Shown piece after piece: positions 44,870 to 53,260 of a DNA stretch of 64,000 bases (position 1 is its first letter; each line of letters opens with the position of its first letter). Source of the DNA: Streptomyces flavofungini (GTDB lineage: Bacteria; Actinomycetota; Actinomycetes; Streptomycetales; Streptomycetaceae); assembly GCF_014650815.1 (NCBI RefSeq), contig NZ_BMVR01000004.1, positions 372,001 through 436,000 of the forward strand, in the 5' to 3' direction. The notes under the pieces are model-generated. The model was not told the origin of the DNA and searched no databases. It was given only the letters and a program-made list of their open reading frames with translations. The position numbers and the translations under genes are program-made.

Positions 44870-45009
44870 CGCGATTGCTTCAACAATGGGTTCACGACAG
44901 CGAGTTGTTGCCAGGCCGGTCGGGCGGGGTGGCTGGATTGCGGGGTTGTGATGGGGGCGGGGGCGGCTGTCGGCGGCAGTCGAGGGGCAGGTGGAAATGG
45001 GGGGACCTC

Positions 45010-45438
45010 ATGGCGTTACTTGTGGGCACCGTCACGCTGCAATCGGATGCGGGACTGAGTCTGGCGGCGATCGGTTTCGGTGGTAGTGCCATCGCCGCCA
45101 TGCTTGTTCCGCAGGACGGGCCGCGCGAGCACTGGACCGTGAATGTCTGCGGGGCCGGATTCCAGTTGATGAACAAGGCGACCGGCAAGCTCCTGGGGGT
45201 GCCGACGGCGCAGTTCGGCGCGGTGGTGATGACGATGCCGAGCGGGACGGGCAAGACAACCTGGACCGCCCTCCCGAGCGGCGACGGTGTGATTTTGCAG
45301 CTGGCGGACCATGATCTGAGGATCGAGGTGGAGGACCCCTTGATGAATCCCCCGCAGTTCCTCATCGCGACCACGGTCCAAGAAGGAGCCTCCTGCGGTA
45401 CCTGCTGGAGCGTGAAGCCGGTGGCGCTGCGCGTGTGA
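45010..45438 (+). CDS. Hypothetical protein with TTA codon at position 3
   Basis: This 142-residue protein has regular beta-type segments, such as FQLMNKATGKLLGVPTAQFG and DGVILQLADHDLRIEVEDPL, resembling a beta-trefoil or lipocalin-like barrel; no family is firm. It has three cysteines and no signal peptide. Codon 3 is TTA (45016-45018), suggesting bldA control, as for the ferredoxin reductase nearby. ATG at 45010 lacks an obvious Shine-Dalgarno other than GGGGACC. Confidence 0.6.
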   Translation: MALLVGTVTLQSDAGLSLAAIGFGGSAIAAMLVPQDGPREHWTVNVCGAGFQLMNKATGKLLGVPTAQFGAVVMTMPSGTGKTTWTALPSGDGVILQLADHDLRIEVEDPLMNPPQFLIATTVQEGASCGTCWSVKPVALRV

Positions 45439-45630
45439 CAAGCCCGGCCGGCGGGAGATCCTCCGAGCCGCTTCCACCACGTCATGCTCGGTGCCGTCTG
45501 CTGGGCATCGAGCGGATCGGTCCGGCGCCGGAACACAACCGCCGCACTTTCGACCGGTGTGGGCTTGCGCACCGGCTTCGGGCGGCGGCTGTGCTTCCTG
45601 CGGGGCGGCAGTTTCACTGCTCGGCGGGCG

Positions 45631-46050
45631 TTACATGTGCAGCAGTAGCTCTGTGGTCTCCTTGTACTGTCGTAGCGCGAGCCGTAGTTCCTCTGTCTGA
45701 GCTTCGGTGTCCTGGCCCTGCCAGCTCGCGCGCAGGACGCGGCGCCGCTCCGCGAGGGTTTCGGCCAGCTGGGTGACGGCTTCGTCGAAGACGCCGTCGG
45801 CGTCCTCCACGGCCTGGTGCGGGCTTTCGACGAAGGTGTTGAGGGCCTGCTGGAGTCGCATGGTGAGCTTGTCCCGTTCGCCCTGCGCCAGCAGTGCGGA
45901 CCCCGGTGTGCGGATGGGCGCATCAGCACCGGTGACCGGCTCACGCGGTGCGCGAGCGGCCTCGGTGCGAGGCGCCTGCCCGGCGTGCTGTTCGACGAGA
46001 TCCGGGCGCTCGCCCTGGGGTTGTTGTGCGCGTTCCTGGTCGTACATCAT
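45631..46050 (-). CDS. Helical protein, paralogue of the neighbouring membrane-anchored protein
   Basis: This 139-residue protein has a Gln/Pro/Ala-rich N-terminus and a helical C-terminal half with FVESPHQAVEDADGVFDEAV. The larger protein encoded just upstream has FVESPQKAVIEADALLSHLA at the same position, so they share this domain. Its ATG at 46050 overlaps that gene's stop codon (TGA at 46049-46047), giving translational coupling. No transmembrane helix. Function unknown. Confidence 0.65.
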   Translation of the reverse strand: MMYDQERAQQPQGERPDLVEQHAGQAPRTEAARAPREPVTGADAPIRTPGSALLAQGERDKLTMRLQQALNTFVESPHQAVEDADGVFDEAVTQLAETLAERRRVLRASWQGQDTEAQTEELRLALRQYKETTELLLHM

Positions 46051-46673
46051 CGCGTGCTACTTCCCTTCGCATGGCGCCGGTTCAGTGCCCACGGCGCGTG
46101 GCCGCGGGCGTCGGGAGACTGCGGACGGCGCCGGTCCGGTTCGGCTGGTTGCTCGGTGACCAGGGCCTCGAAGAGGCTGCGGGCTCCGATCATGGCCTCC
46201 CGCATTTCCTCGGTGCCGCTCTGGCCGCGGGCGGCTGTGTGCATGCTGCGGTAGCCCTGGACGGAGTGGGCGTGGTGGACGGAGAGCGCGGCCAGCTGCT
46301 CCTCGAAGTACTCGCCGTCGGGAAAGCCCCGGTCCCTGGCCAGATGCGACAGCAGCGCATCGGCCTCGATGACGGCCTTCTGCGGGGATTCGACGAACTG
46401 CTCCTGAACGGTGGCCCATTGAGACACGTAGTGCTCGCGATCCTCGGGCGACAGCGGCTGCTCCTTGAGGGAGCCGTACCGCTTCACCCGCTCCCTGAGC
46501 TCCCGGTCGGCGCCCTTGGTGTCGCCGTCGTGTCGGGCGACGGCACGGTCGTACTCGGGCCCGAAGCGCCGCTTCAGCTCACGACCGCCACTGCCCCGGG
46601 TACGTCCACGCACGACGAAGAAGAGGGCGGCTGCCGCGATGACGAGCACCGCGATGATGACGATGGTGATCAT
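46047..46673 (-). CDS. Single-pass membrane protein with helical cytoplasmic domain
   Basis: This 208-residue protein has an N-terminal membrane helix (MITIVIIAVLVIAAAALFFV) followed by a charged domain: RRFGPEYDRAVARHDGDTKG, RVKRYGSLKEQPLSPEDREH and QFVESPQKAVIEADALLSHL. It is typical of a Streptomyces family linked to stress-type small genes such as csbD. Its stop overlaps the start of the 45631-46050 gene. Function unknown. Confidence 0.75.
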   Translation of the reverse strand: MITIVIIAVLVIAAAALFFVVRGRTRGSGGRELKRRFGPEYDRAVARHDGDTKGADRELRERVKRYGSLKEQPLSPEDREHYVSQWATVQEQFVESPQKAVIEADALLSHLARDRGFPDGEYFEEQLAALSVHHAHSVQGYRSMHTAARGQSGTEEMREAMIGARSLFEALVTEQPAEPDRRRPQSPDARGHAPWALNRRHAKGSSTR

Positions 46674-46802
46674 GGCTGACCTCTTGGGGTCTTGACCCGT
46701 TGATCGCTCTGCTGCATTTTCATCAATCCCTGTCGGCTCACTCGTGTTGGGGCCGGCCGGTTGGTGCCCACGCGACGTGGGCGCCAACCGGGGCATTCGT
46801 GG

Positions 46803-46976
46803 TCAGGGCCGGAAAGCTCCCTTGGCCTTGTCACCGGACTGCTTCAGATCTCCGGAGATCCGGTCGGTCCTGCCCTGCCTCCGCAGCCGCCTGTTGCCGG
46901 TGGTCCTGCCGAAGCGTTCCGTGATCCGGCCCGTGAAAGCCTGTGTCTTGTGCCTGATCGTTCGTCCCACGCTCAT
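46803..46976 (-). CDS. CsbD-like stress protein
   Basis: This 57-residue basic protein has the CsbD-type pattern: MSVGRTIRHKTQAFTGRITE, then GRTTGNRRLRRQGRTDRISG and DLKQSGDKAKGAF. CsbD proteins are general-stress (sigma-B-type) induced proteins of unknown action, and they are small and hydrophilic. This copy is richer in arginine than usual. ATG at 46976, with AGAGGA just upstream. It is near other stress-type genes on the same strand. Confidence 0.75.
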   Translation of the reverse strand: MSVGRTIRHKTQAFTGRITERFGRTTGNRRLRRQGRTDRISGDLKQSGDKAKGAFRP

Positions 46977-47068
46977 GGCTGTCCTCTGCTCGTCCCCTGG
47001 ATGGGCTCCCGCGCCTGATTGCCGTGCAAGCCGCCCTATCCGCGGGCAGGACAGGGGGCTGGGGTGGA

Positions 47069-47248
47069 TCAGCCGTGGCTGCGGCCGAACCGGCGCCTGC
47101 CACTGCCACCGCCACCGCGCCCGCGCATCACGAAGCCGACGAGCCAGAGGACCAGAAGTACAGCCGCGACGTACCACAGGATCTGCATGGTGAAGCCGAA
47201 CCCGAAGATCACCAGGATCAGCAGAAGGAGAAGAATCCACAAGAGCAT
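47069..47248 (-). CDS. Small hydrophobic protein (DUF5670/lmo0937-like)
   Basis: The minus strand from the ATG at 47248 to TGA at 47069 encodes 59 residues: a long hydrophobic stretch (MLLWILLLLLILVIFGFGF, then ILWYVAAVLLVLWLVGFV) and a Gly/Arg tail (MRGRGGGGSGRRRFGRSHG). This matches the small lmo0937-type family of two-helix membrane proteins of unknown function. A second copy type lies at 47956. Confidence 0.7.
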   Translation of the reverse strand: MLLWILLLLLILVIFGFGFTMQILWYVAAVLLVLWLVGFVMRGRGGGGSGRRRFGRSHG

Positions 47249-47367
47249 CGCCGGGCCTCCAGATCGCGGAGAGGTTTCCTGATTTCCGCGGGGTCCGGGC
47301 GAAGCGGGAAGGTGGAATGCCTCGCCCGAACGGTCCGGAGCGGCATGGCCCTACGCCGTGCTGTCAG

Positions 47368-47574
47368 TCAACGCCCGGCAACTTCCCTTGTCAACGGCTC
47401 GTGGGGGCGGACGGGTTGGGGGAGCACAGCCGGGACTGCCGGGGTAATCGGAGTCTGGACGGGAGCTTCGGTCGGCTCGGCCGGTGGCAGGACATGCTCC
47501 TCCCACCAGGACAGGCCCATGACGGTGGCGAGCAGGACGAAGGGGACTGCGGCCGGAACGATCAGCGCGTACAT
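47368..47574 (-). CDS. Small membrane protein with proline-rich tail
   Basis: This 68-residue product begins MYALIVPAAVPFVLLATVMG with one membrane helix and continues LSWWEEHVLPPAEPTEAPVQ, a Pro-rich exposed tail. Similar short proteins with an LxWWE motif occur in Streptomyces. The Shine-Dalgarno is weak, so this is a moderate call. Confidence 0.5.
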   Translation of the reverse strand: MYALIVPAAVPFVLLATVMGLSWWEEHVLPPAEPTEAPVQTPITPAVPAVLPQPVRPHEPLTREVAGR

Positions 47575-47955
47575 GCGTACCGCCTGGGGGCAGATGCGTG
47601 CGATGCGGCGGGCAGCGGATCGGTGCCCGCGTGGAGCGCATCAAGACCGTGCCGGGATCACGTGGCGAGGGGCGGGTGCGGGAGCGGCCAGGCTCGTGAC
47701 GCGGCGGGTTCCGGCAGCGATGCGCACGGTGCGCTCCTGGGGAGCGCGAGGGCTGTTCGGCGCTGCCGGGGGCTGGGGCGGCACGGCGCACGCTAGCCTC
47801 AGCCGCAGTCGCTGACCAGATGCCAAGTGCGCATCTACGTCGTGCAGTTACGCAGTGACGCGGCGAGGTATCCGCAGACGCTGGGCGGGACTACGCTGTG
47901 GGGTGAGGCCCCAGTCCCCGGCAGCGATGCTCATTCCGCTCCGGGGAGGCCCGCC
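47575..47955. other. Gap in the small-protein cluster, probable divergent promoters
   Basis: This 381-bp gap lies between the leftward gene at 47368 and the rightward gene at 47956, so it should hold their promoters. No frame is convincing; a leftward frame across 47641-47826 has poor codon use. No repeat recognised. Confidence 0.4.
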
Positions 47956-48225
47956 GTGTTCGTGCTCCTGTTCATCCTCCTCGCGGTCCTGTTCGGGCTC
48001 GGCTTCCTCAACGCCTTGTGGTGGGTGGCCGCGGCCGTGCTGGTCTTCGCCCTTGTCCACTACGGCAGGGGCGGTACCGGGGGCCGGGGCCGCGGGAGTG
48101 ATTCCGATTACGGGGAGTACCGGGACTACCGGGATCGGCAGAATCGCTGGGACCGCCGCTACCGACGCCAGCGCCGAGGGCGCTGGATGCGGCAGGACCG
48201 CCGGGACCGTGAGCACCACAGGTGA
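47956..48225 (+). CDS. Small hydrophobic protein, second lmo0937-like type, with charged tail
   Basis: This 89-residue product has an N-terminal hydrophobic region (VFVLLFILLAVLFGLGFLNA, then LWWVAAAVLVFALVHYG), the same layout as the protein at 47069 but with a longer Arg/Asp/Tyr-rich tail (DSDYGEYRDYRDRQNRWDRR). GTG at 47956 follows GGGGAGG. It is probably a membrane-bound stress protein of unknown role. Confidence 0.65.
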   Translation: MFVLLFILLAVLFGLGFLNALWWVAAAVLVFALVHYGRGGTGGRGRGSDSDYGEYRDYRDRQNRWDRRYRRQRRGRWMRQDRRDREHHR

Positions 48226-48291
48226 CCTGGAGATCGCCCAGACACTCCGGGGAGTCAGGCCAGCCACGAGGAACTCGGCGAGGTACCTGTC

Positions 48292-48651
48292 ATGCCGCGG
48301 ACGACCACGATCCAAGCGGAGCAGGTGAACTTGGCTGTCGAGGCCACCTGGGGAAGCGTGTCCCCGGGGCAAGATGTCGCCGCCCTGCGCACCGAGAACG
48401 ATCAGCTGCGCCGGACGATGGCTGGCCGCGCGGTCATCGATCAGGCGTGCGGCATGGTGATGGTCCTGACTCCGTGCCGCCGGTCGGCAGCCCGGGGGCT
48501 GCTGGTGGATGTTGCGCGGCAGTGCGATCTCAGGCTGCGAGAGGTTGCTGCGGCCCTGGTCGCCACCACGGAAGACAAGTCTCTTCCCGAGCAGATACAT
48601 CGGGCGCTACGCCGTGCGCTGCGGCGCCTCCATGCAGCCGACCGGCGATGA
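48292..48651 (+). CDS. ANTAR-domain protein 1
   Basis: This 119-residue protein consists of a short N-terminal segment, a coiled stretch (DVAALRTENDQLRRTMAGRA) and an ANTAR fold: VIDQACGMVMVLTPCRRSAA, then LRLREVAAALVATT and a C-terminal helix. ANTAR domains bind paired RNA hairpins and act in antitermination. This copy lacks an attached GAF or receiver sensor. A similar protein is encoded at 49117. Confidence 0.85.
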   Translation: MPRTTTIQAEQVNLAVEATWGSVSPGQDVAALRTENDQLRRTMAGRAVIDQACGMVMVLTPCRRSAARGLLVDVARQCDLRLREVAAALVATTEDKSLPEQIHRALRRALRRLHAADRR

Positions 48652-48692
48652 GCGGCAGGCCAACCAGAACAGCCCTCCGGGAGGGAGACGTC

Positions 48693-49049
48693 ATGATTCA
48701 CGCAGCCGATGTCCGAGAGTGGCGCGACCTCGCCGTCGTCGACACCGAGGCACACAAGATCGGTGTCCTCGAAGCGGTCTATGTGGACACCACCACCGAC
48801 GAACCGGCCATGGCCACCGTGCGGACCGGACTGCCCACCCGGCGCCGGCTGATGTTCGTCCCCCTCGACGACGCGATTGTCGGCCCGGATTACCTCAAGG
48901 TCGCCTATGCCAAAGCACTGGTGAAGACAGCCCCATCGATCGGCACCGACGACGTCCTGCCCGCCGAGGACGAGGCAGCGATCTTCAAGCACTACGGGCT
49001 GCCCTACGAGCCCGGGACGGCCGGTGAGCGGCAACTCGCCCGCCGCTGA
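48693..49049 (+). CDS. PRC-barrel domain protein
   Basis: This 118-residue protein starts MIHAADVREWRDLAVVDTEA and continues HKIGVLEAVYVDTTTDEPAM, typical of PRC-barrel (RimM-like) domains. The rest (RRLMFVPLDDAIVGPDYLKV, DVLPAEDEAAIFKHYGLPYE) matches the stand-alone photosystem-reaction-centre barrel proteins of actinobacteria, of unknown role and often stress-linked. ATG at 48693 follows GGAGGGAG. Confidence 0.85.
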   Translation: MIHAADVREWRDLAVVDTEAHKIGVLEAVYVDTTTDEPAMATVRTGLPTRRRLMFVPLDDAIVGPDYLKVAYAKALVKTAPSIGTDDVLPAEDEAAIFKHYGLPYEPGTAGERQLARR

Positions 49050-49116
49050 CCGCCTGTGGTGCCCGTGGGGTATGCGCGGGCTATGGCTCTCGTCACTGCG
49101 TCGTGAGGTAGGCACC

Positions 49117-49467
49117 ATGCATCAGGCGACCACGCCCTATGACGAACTGCGGGTGACGGTTGCGTCTTCGGCAGGGGATGCGTCTCTGGTGGCCGAGGTC
49201 ATCAAACTGCGCGCGGAAAACGATCAGTTGGTCAGGGCGCTGTCGAGCCGTGCGGTGATCGACCAGGCGCGCGGCATGCTGATGGCCCTGGCGCCCTGTT
49301 CCAGTGAACGGGCCTGGGGACTGCTGGTGGACGTCTCGCAGCACTGCAACATCAAACTCCGTGACGTGGCCGCGGCCCTGATCGCCACGGCCCGGGGCGA
49401 GCTGCTCCCCGAGCGGATCCAACGCGAACTGCATCGCGCGCTGAGGCGCCTCCGTGATCAGCGGTGA
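49117..49467 (+). CDS. ANTAR-domain protein 2
   Basis: This 116-residue protein is similar to the one at 48292: EVIKLRAENDQLVRALSSRA, then VIDQARGMLMALAPCSSERA and LRDVAAALIATARGELLPER. It lacks a sensor domain. ATG at 49117 follows GAGGTAGG. It converges with a GNAT-like gene, an ANTAR/GNAT pairing repeated at 54063-55426. Confidence 0.85.
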   Translation: MHQATTPYDELRVTVASSAGDASLVAEVIKLRAENDQLVRALSSRAVIDQARGMLMALAPCSSERAWGLLVDVSQHCNIKLRDVAAALIATARGELLPERIQRELHRALRRLRDQR

Positions 49468-49630
49468 TGGCTCGTGCGCTACGGGCGACACCGGGAGCTG
49501 TGTTCTCAACTCTCCGGTGCCTTCGTCCGGGTCGACCGTCGGGCGCCCCGCTCGGGTAGCCCGCGGTACGGATTCCAAACGAGGGCCCGGCAGCATCTCC
49601 GCACGCTCCGCGTCTGCAAACCGAACGCGG

Positions 49631-50233
49631 CTACTCGGGTCGCTGGGTCCGGGCGTTGTGAGCCAGGCCGTCGGGATGGTCTGCCGTGCGCGCTCCGAGC
49701 CGGAGGACGAGTACGCGTAACGCTGCCGGGGACGGTGGCTGCCGGTGGATCTGCCCGATCTCCTGCCAGCCCCAGGCTTCGAAGGCGGCGAACACCAAGT
49801 GATCGGACTGATCGAGCAAGGTGACGCCGAGGGATGCCTGGTGGTCGGCGAGCAGGCGCTCCTGCAGACGGCGGGCGAGCCCGCGGGCGTGCCCATGCGG
49901 ATGGATAAGGGTTTCGGTGATCGCGAAGACATGTCCGGACGCGGTGAGTTGCTCGAGGTTCTGGGGCAGAGGGCCGTCGAACCCCTGCCACCAGGAGCCG
50001 TCTCGCGCCACGGGAACTCCGTACGCGCAGCCGGCCAGTGCTTCCGCCTCGGCGACCAGCATGTCGAATCCCGGCTGTTGGACGTCGTGCGCGAGGCGGT
50101 GCAGGAACTCCTGTCGGCCGTGGAACTCCTCACCGGATGGAGTTGTGGAGGATTCCACGTACAGGTCCGCGAGGTCCTCTCGTAGCTCCTCGGCCTGCCA
50201 GCGGTTTAGGCGGCGCAGACGCACGGTATCCAT
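49631..50233 (-). CDS. GNAT-like acetyltransferase fold protein 1
   Basis: This 200-residue protein aligns end to end with the protein at 54821: VRLRRLNRWQAEELREDLAD, SWWQGFDGPLPQNLEQLTAS and a cofactor-loop-like segment HPHGHARGLARRLQERLLAD, followed by FEAWGWQEIGQIHRQPP. These suit a GNAT fold with a modified acetyl-CoA loop. The ATG at 50233 is preferred because the paralogue begins at this point; an upstream ATG at 50284 has a better Shine-Dalgarno. Substrate unknown. Confidence 0.7.
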   Translation of the reverse strand: MDTVRLRRLNRWQAEELREDLADLYVESSTTPSGEEFHGRQEFLHRLAHDVQQPGFDMLVAEAEALAGCAYGVPVARDGSWWQGFDGPLPQNLEQLTASGHVFAITETLIHPHGHARGLARRLQERLLADHQASLGVTLLDQSDHLVFAAFEAWGWQEIGQIHRQPPSPAALRVLVLRLGARTADHPDGLAHNARTQRPE

Positions 50234-50424
50234 GGCGGACGGCTGTGAGCTGTCGGGTTCATGTGGGTGCTGCGGAGTGTGCATGGGCGCCTCGGTTCAG
50301 GAGACCGGAAGACATGCGGTACAGCATCGTGCCCAACTGGCAGTGCGTGGCCGGGGTCTGGGGCGTCTGCTTCGCAGCATAGCCCCGGATGGGCACTACG
50401 TTGCCGTCCGCTGATGGCCCGGAA

Positions 50425-51768
50425 TCACGGTGGCGCGGGCAGGTAGACGGTGAGGGCGCGGCTCCTCTTGTCGAGAACGAGAGTGTCGGCGGCGGGGCTC
50501 ACTTCGCCGTCCCGGGTGTAGTCGCCCGCCTTGCTCACACCGTCGATGCGCAGGCGGGTGGCGGTGGTTTCCTGGTAGACGCGGGAGCGGGCGAGGGTGC
50601 CGGTGAGGAAGGCCGCGACGAGGCGGGTGCGGGCGAAGGGGTGCTTTCCGTCGACGATGCGCAGGTCGAGGAGTCCATCGTCGAGGGTGGGGCGGTAGGA
50701 GGGGGCGAAGCCGGGCGGGTCATAGCGGCTGTTGCCGGCGAAGAGCAGCCACAGCCGTCGGGGATGTCCGTCGAGGGTGATGTCGATGGGGGTGCCGTCG
50801 GCGAGGACGCGGAGCAGGCCGACGGCGAGGGCGGGCCATTTGCCGAGGGACGTCTCGCGGGCTTCGCGGGCCCGGACGAGTTCAGGGTAGACGCCGATGC
50901 TGAAGGTGTTGAGGAAGTAGGTGCAGGTGCCGTCGCCGCTGATCCGGCCGAGGTCGACAGTGCCACCGCGGCCCTCCTCCACGGCGTCGGCGGCTGCTTG
51001 CAGGGTCGGCAGTCCGAGGTCGGCGGCGAAGTGGTTGAGGGTGCCGCCGGGGAACACCGCGAGCGGCAGCCGGTTGTCGGCGGCCAGTACGGCCGCCGCG
51101 TTGGCCGTGCCGTCGCCCCCGACCACGCCCAGTGCGCCGCCGCGCGCCTGTACCTGCGCGGCGGCCTGCCGGAGCACCGTGTGCAGATCCTCACCGGCAT
51201 CGCAGAGCCGTACGTCCGCCTTGGGCAGCAGGGTGCGCAGTTCGACGTCGGCCGGGACCTCGCCGCCGGCGTCGCTGTTGACGACCACGACAAGACCCTC
51301 GCCGGACGGAAGGGCGGGAACCGGGAGCTTCGGGCGGGCGCTGTCGGCGGGCTTGTCGCGGTGCAGCGGCCACCAGCGACAGGTTGCCGCGGCGATGCCC
51401 ACGCCGAACGCGACGTCCACCAGAACGCGGCCGGGAGCGTGTGCTCCCGCGCGCAGGCGGGAGACGGCAATGCCCACCGCGACGGGAAGGAGGACGGCTC
51501 CCAGTCGGGGCGTCTCCAAGGTGGCGCCGGTCGCAAAGGCGGCCGCACCGGCTGTGTGCTGAGAGGACACCACCTCTTTCGGCGGATGCCGCAGGGGTCG
51601 GCGCTTGTCGAGCACCTTGGTGGCGGCCTGGATGGCGGCACAGGCCAGGACCAGCGAGCCGGTGCCGCGCAACGCGGCCCGGCGCGCGCTCCGGTTGCCG
51701 ATCAGGACCTTCGCGGCCGAGGAGGCGAGCGTCGTGCGTTCGCCGAGCCGCGGTTCGTGGGTTCGCAT
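50425..51768 (-). CDS. Diacylglycerol kinase-family lipid kinase with degenerate PAP2 phosphatase domain
   Basis: This 447-residue protein combines two parts. The C-terminal part (about 145-447) is a DAGK-type kinase: VVVVNSDAGGEVP, GVVGGDGTANAAA, FPGGTLNHFA and NSRYDPPGFAPSYRPTLDDG. The N-terminal part (about 1-140) aligns with PAP2 phosphatases (SARRAALRGTGSLVLACAAI and GAAAFATGATLETPRLGAVL). Where PAP2 enzymes have S-F-P-S-G-H it reads VVSSQHTAG, and the histidine motif reads RAGAHAPG. It is probably a lipid kinase with an inactive phosphatase half. Confidence 0.82.
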   Translation of the reverse strand: MRTHEPRLGERTTLASSAAKVLIGNRSARRAALRGTGSLVLACAAIQAATKVLDKRRPLRHPPKEVVSSQHTAGAAAFATGATLETPRLGAVLLPVAVGIAVSRLRAGAHAPGRVLVDVAFGVGIAAATCRWWPLHRDKPADSARPKLPVPALPSGEGLVVVVNSDAGGEVPADVELRTLLPKADVRLCDAGEDLHTVLRQAAAQVQARGGALGVVGGDGTANAAAVLAADNRLPLAVFPGGTLNHFAADLGLPTLQAAADAVEEGRGGTVDLGRISGDGTCTYFLNTFSIGVYPELVRAREARETSLGKWPALAVGLLRVLADGTPIDITLDGHPRRLWLLFAGNSRYDPPGFAPSYRPTLDDGLLDLRIVDGKHPFARTRLVAAFLTGTLARSRVYQETTATRLRIDGVSKAGDYTRDGEVSPAADTLVLDKRSRALTVYLPAPP

Positions 51769-51891
51769 GCCGGCCGAGTACCCCTGCCAACGGTGAACAG
51801 GCTGCTGCGCGTACGACGCATCACGCCTCCTTACGGGGGCACTCGGTGTCCAGGACGCGCCCCGCGCGCCCCTGGCTGTCGGGAGGGCCTC

Positions 51892-52734
51892 GTGACGTCG
51901 TCTCAAGCACCTCAAGCACAAGGAAAGGGCCGGGGTGCAGGTTCTGCCGCCCACGCCGCCAAGGAGGAGACGCTGACGGCCGCGGGCCGGGCGGGTTTCA
52001 TGGCGCGTGGTGTCGTGTACGTCCTCATCGGCGCCCTGGCGATCCAGATGGCCCTCGGCAGCGGTGAGGAGTCGGCGGACCGTCAGGGTGCGCTGGACCA
52101 GGTCGCGGAGCAGCCCTTCGGGAAGGCGATGCTGTGGACGCTGGCCGTCGGCTTCGGCTGCATGGCGCTGTGGCGCGGCTCCCGCGCGGTGCTCACCAGA
52201 GGGCCCGAGCGGAAGGCCGCCTCACGGCTTCTGGACGGCGGGCGGGCGATCTTCTACGCGTCGGTCTGCTGGGCAACCGCCGCTTTCGCCGCAGGCGGTG
52301 GTCAGGGTTCCAGCGGTAACGCGAAGTCGCAGGACTGGACGGCATCGGTGCTGAAGCTGTCGTACGGCCAAGTCCTTGTGGGGGCCGGGGGCTGCCTCCT
52401 GATCGGCATCGGTGTCGTGCTCGCGGTACGGGCGGCGATGCGCAAGTTCCTGAAACATCTGGACGTGGGCGCGATGAGCCACCGCACGCGGCAGATCGTG
52501 ACCGGCCTGGGGATGGTCGGCGGCGTGGCCCGCGGCACGGTGTTCGCGGCGGCCGGCGTCTTCATCCTGATCGCAGCCGTCCAGTTCGACGCGGACGAGG
52601 CTAAGGGGGTGGACGCCACACTCCGCAGCTTCACACAGACCCCGGCGGGCCCCTGGCTCCTGGTCGCTGTCGCGATCGGACTGATCCTCTTCGGCGCCTT
52701 CTCCTTCGCCTCCGCCCGCTGGCGCCGCCTGTGA
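51892..52734 (+). CDS. DUF1206 membrane protein
   Basis: This 280-residue protein has three copies of the DUF1206 unit, each a pair of membrane helices. They start near ARGVVYVLIGALAIQMALGS, RAIFYASVCWATAAFAAGGG and ARGTVFAAAGVFILIAAVQF. DUF1206 proteins are actinobacterial and cyanobacterial membrane proteins of unknown function. GTG at 51892 follows GGGAGG. The N-terminal 40 residues are polar. Confidence 0.85.
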   Translation: MTSSQAPQAQGKGRGAGSAAHAAKEETLTAAGRAGFMARGVVYVLIGALAIQMALGSGEESADRQGALDQVAEQPFGKAMLWTLAVGFGCMALWRGSRAVLTRGPERKAASRLLDGGRAIFYASVCWATAAFAAGGGQGSSGNAKSQDWTASVLKLSYGQVLVGAGGCLLIGIGVVLAVRAAMRKFLKHLDVGAMSHRTRQIVTGLGMVGGVARGTVFAAAGVFILIAAVQFDADEAKGVDATLRSFTQTPAGPWLLVAVAIGLILFGAFSFASARWRRL

Positions 52735-53260
52735 ACAGAAACCACCACGGCCACCAGGTCTGCATCGAGCGTTGCTGGACCTGACCGTCGCACTCGGAGC
52801 GCGGCTCGGGACCGCAACCGATGCGACTGCTTGGTCTCATCACGCCAGGCGCCATTCTCCGTGCGGGGTGGATGCTGGACCTGCGCGAGCCCGACCACGG
52901 CCGATCCCCCCTCCGGCACTCGCGGTCGGGCTCACCTCGACCATGGACGCCGACGACGCGGGAGTACATCGGCACCCATGGGAGCCCTCTCTCCCAAGAC
53001 GTGCCGGTGCGGAGTTCGCTGCAGAAGGCCGCACCGGGCCGGGAGACAGATCCATCCACGCCCGGAACCGGCGGCCAGGATCAGCCCGCCGTGGCTCCTT
53101 CGGGAGGGCCGGACCCGGATCCCGCGCTCCCGGCGCAGGGACTCTGCCCGCGCCCAGAGTGTCCATGCGGGGCCGTTCGGCCAAAGACGCGTCAACCAGA
53201 ACGGTCGTCCGAGAACGCTGGTGATGCCCCAGCGGCGGCCGAAGACCTTCGTGGCACGGG
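52735..53260. other. 526-bp gap with no recognised gene
   Basis: It lies between converging DUF1206 and GAF-ANTAR genes. Frames of 100-170 codons exist on the plus strand but have weak codon bias and no recognised domain. The composition is GC-rich with several short inverted repeats. It may hold a decayed gene. Nothing else is seen. Confidence 0.4.

Noticed and set aside
52735..53260. Plus-strand frames of 115-175 codons in the gap
   Set aside because: Codon use is unlike the neighbours, several overlap in different frames, and no domain is seen.
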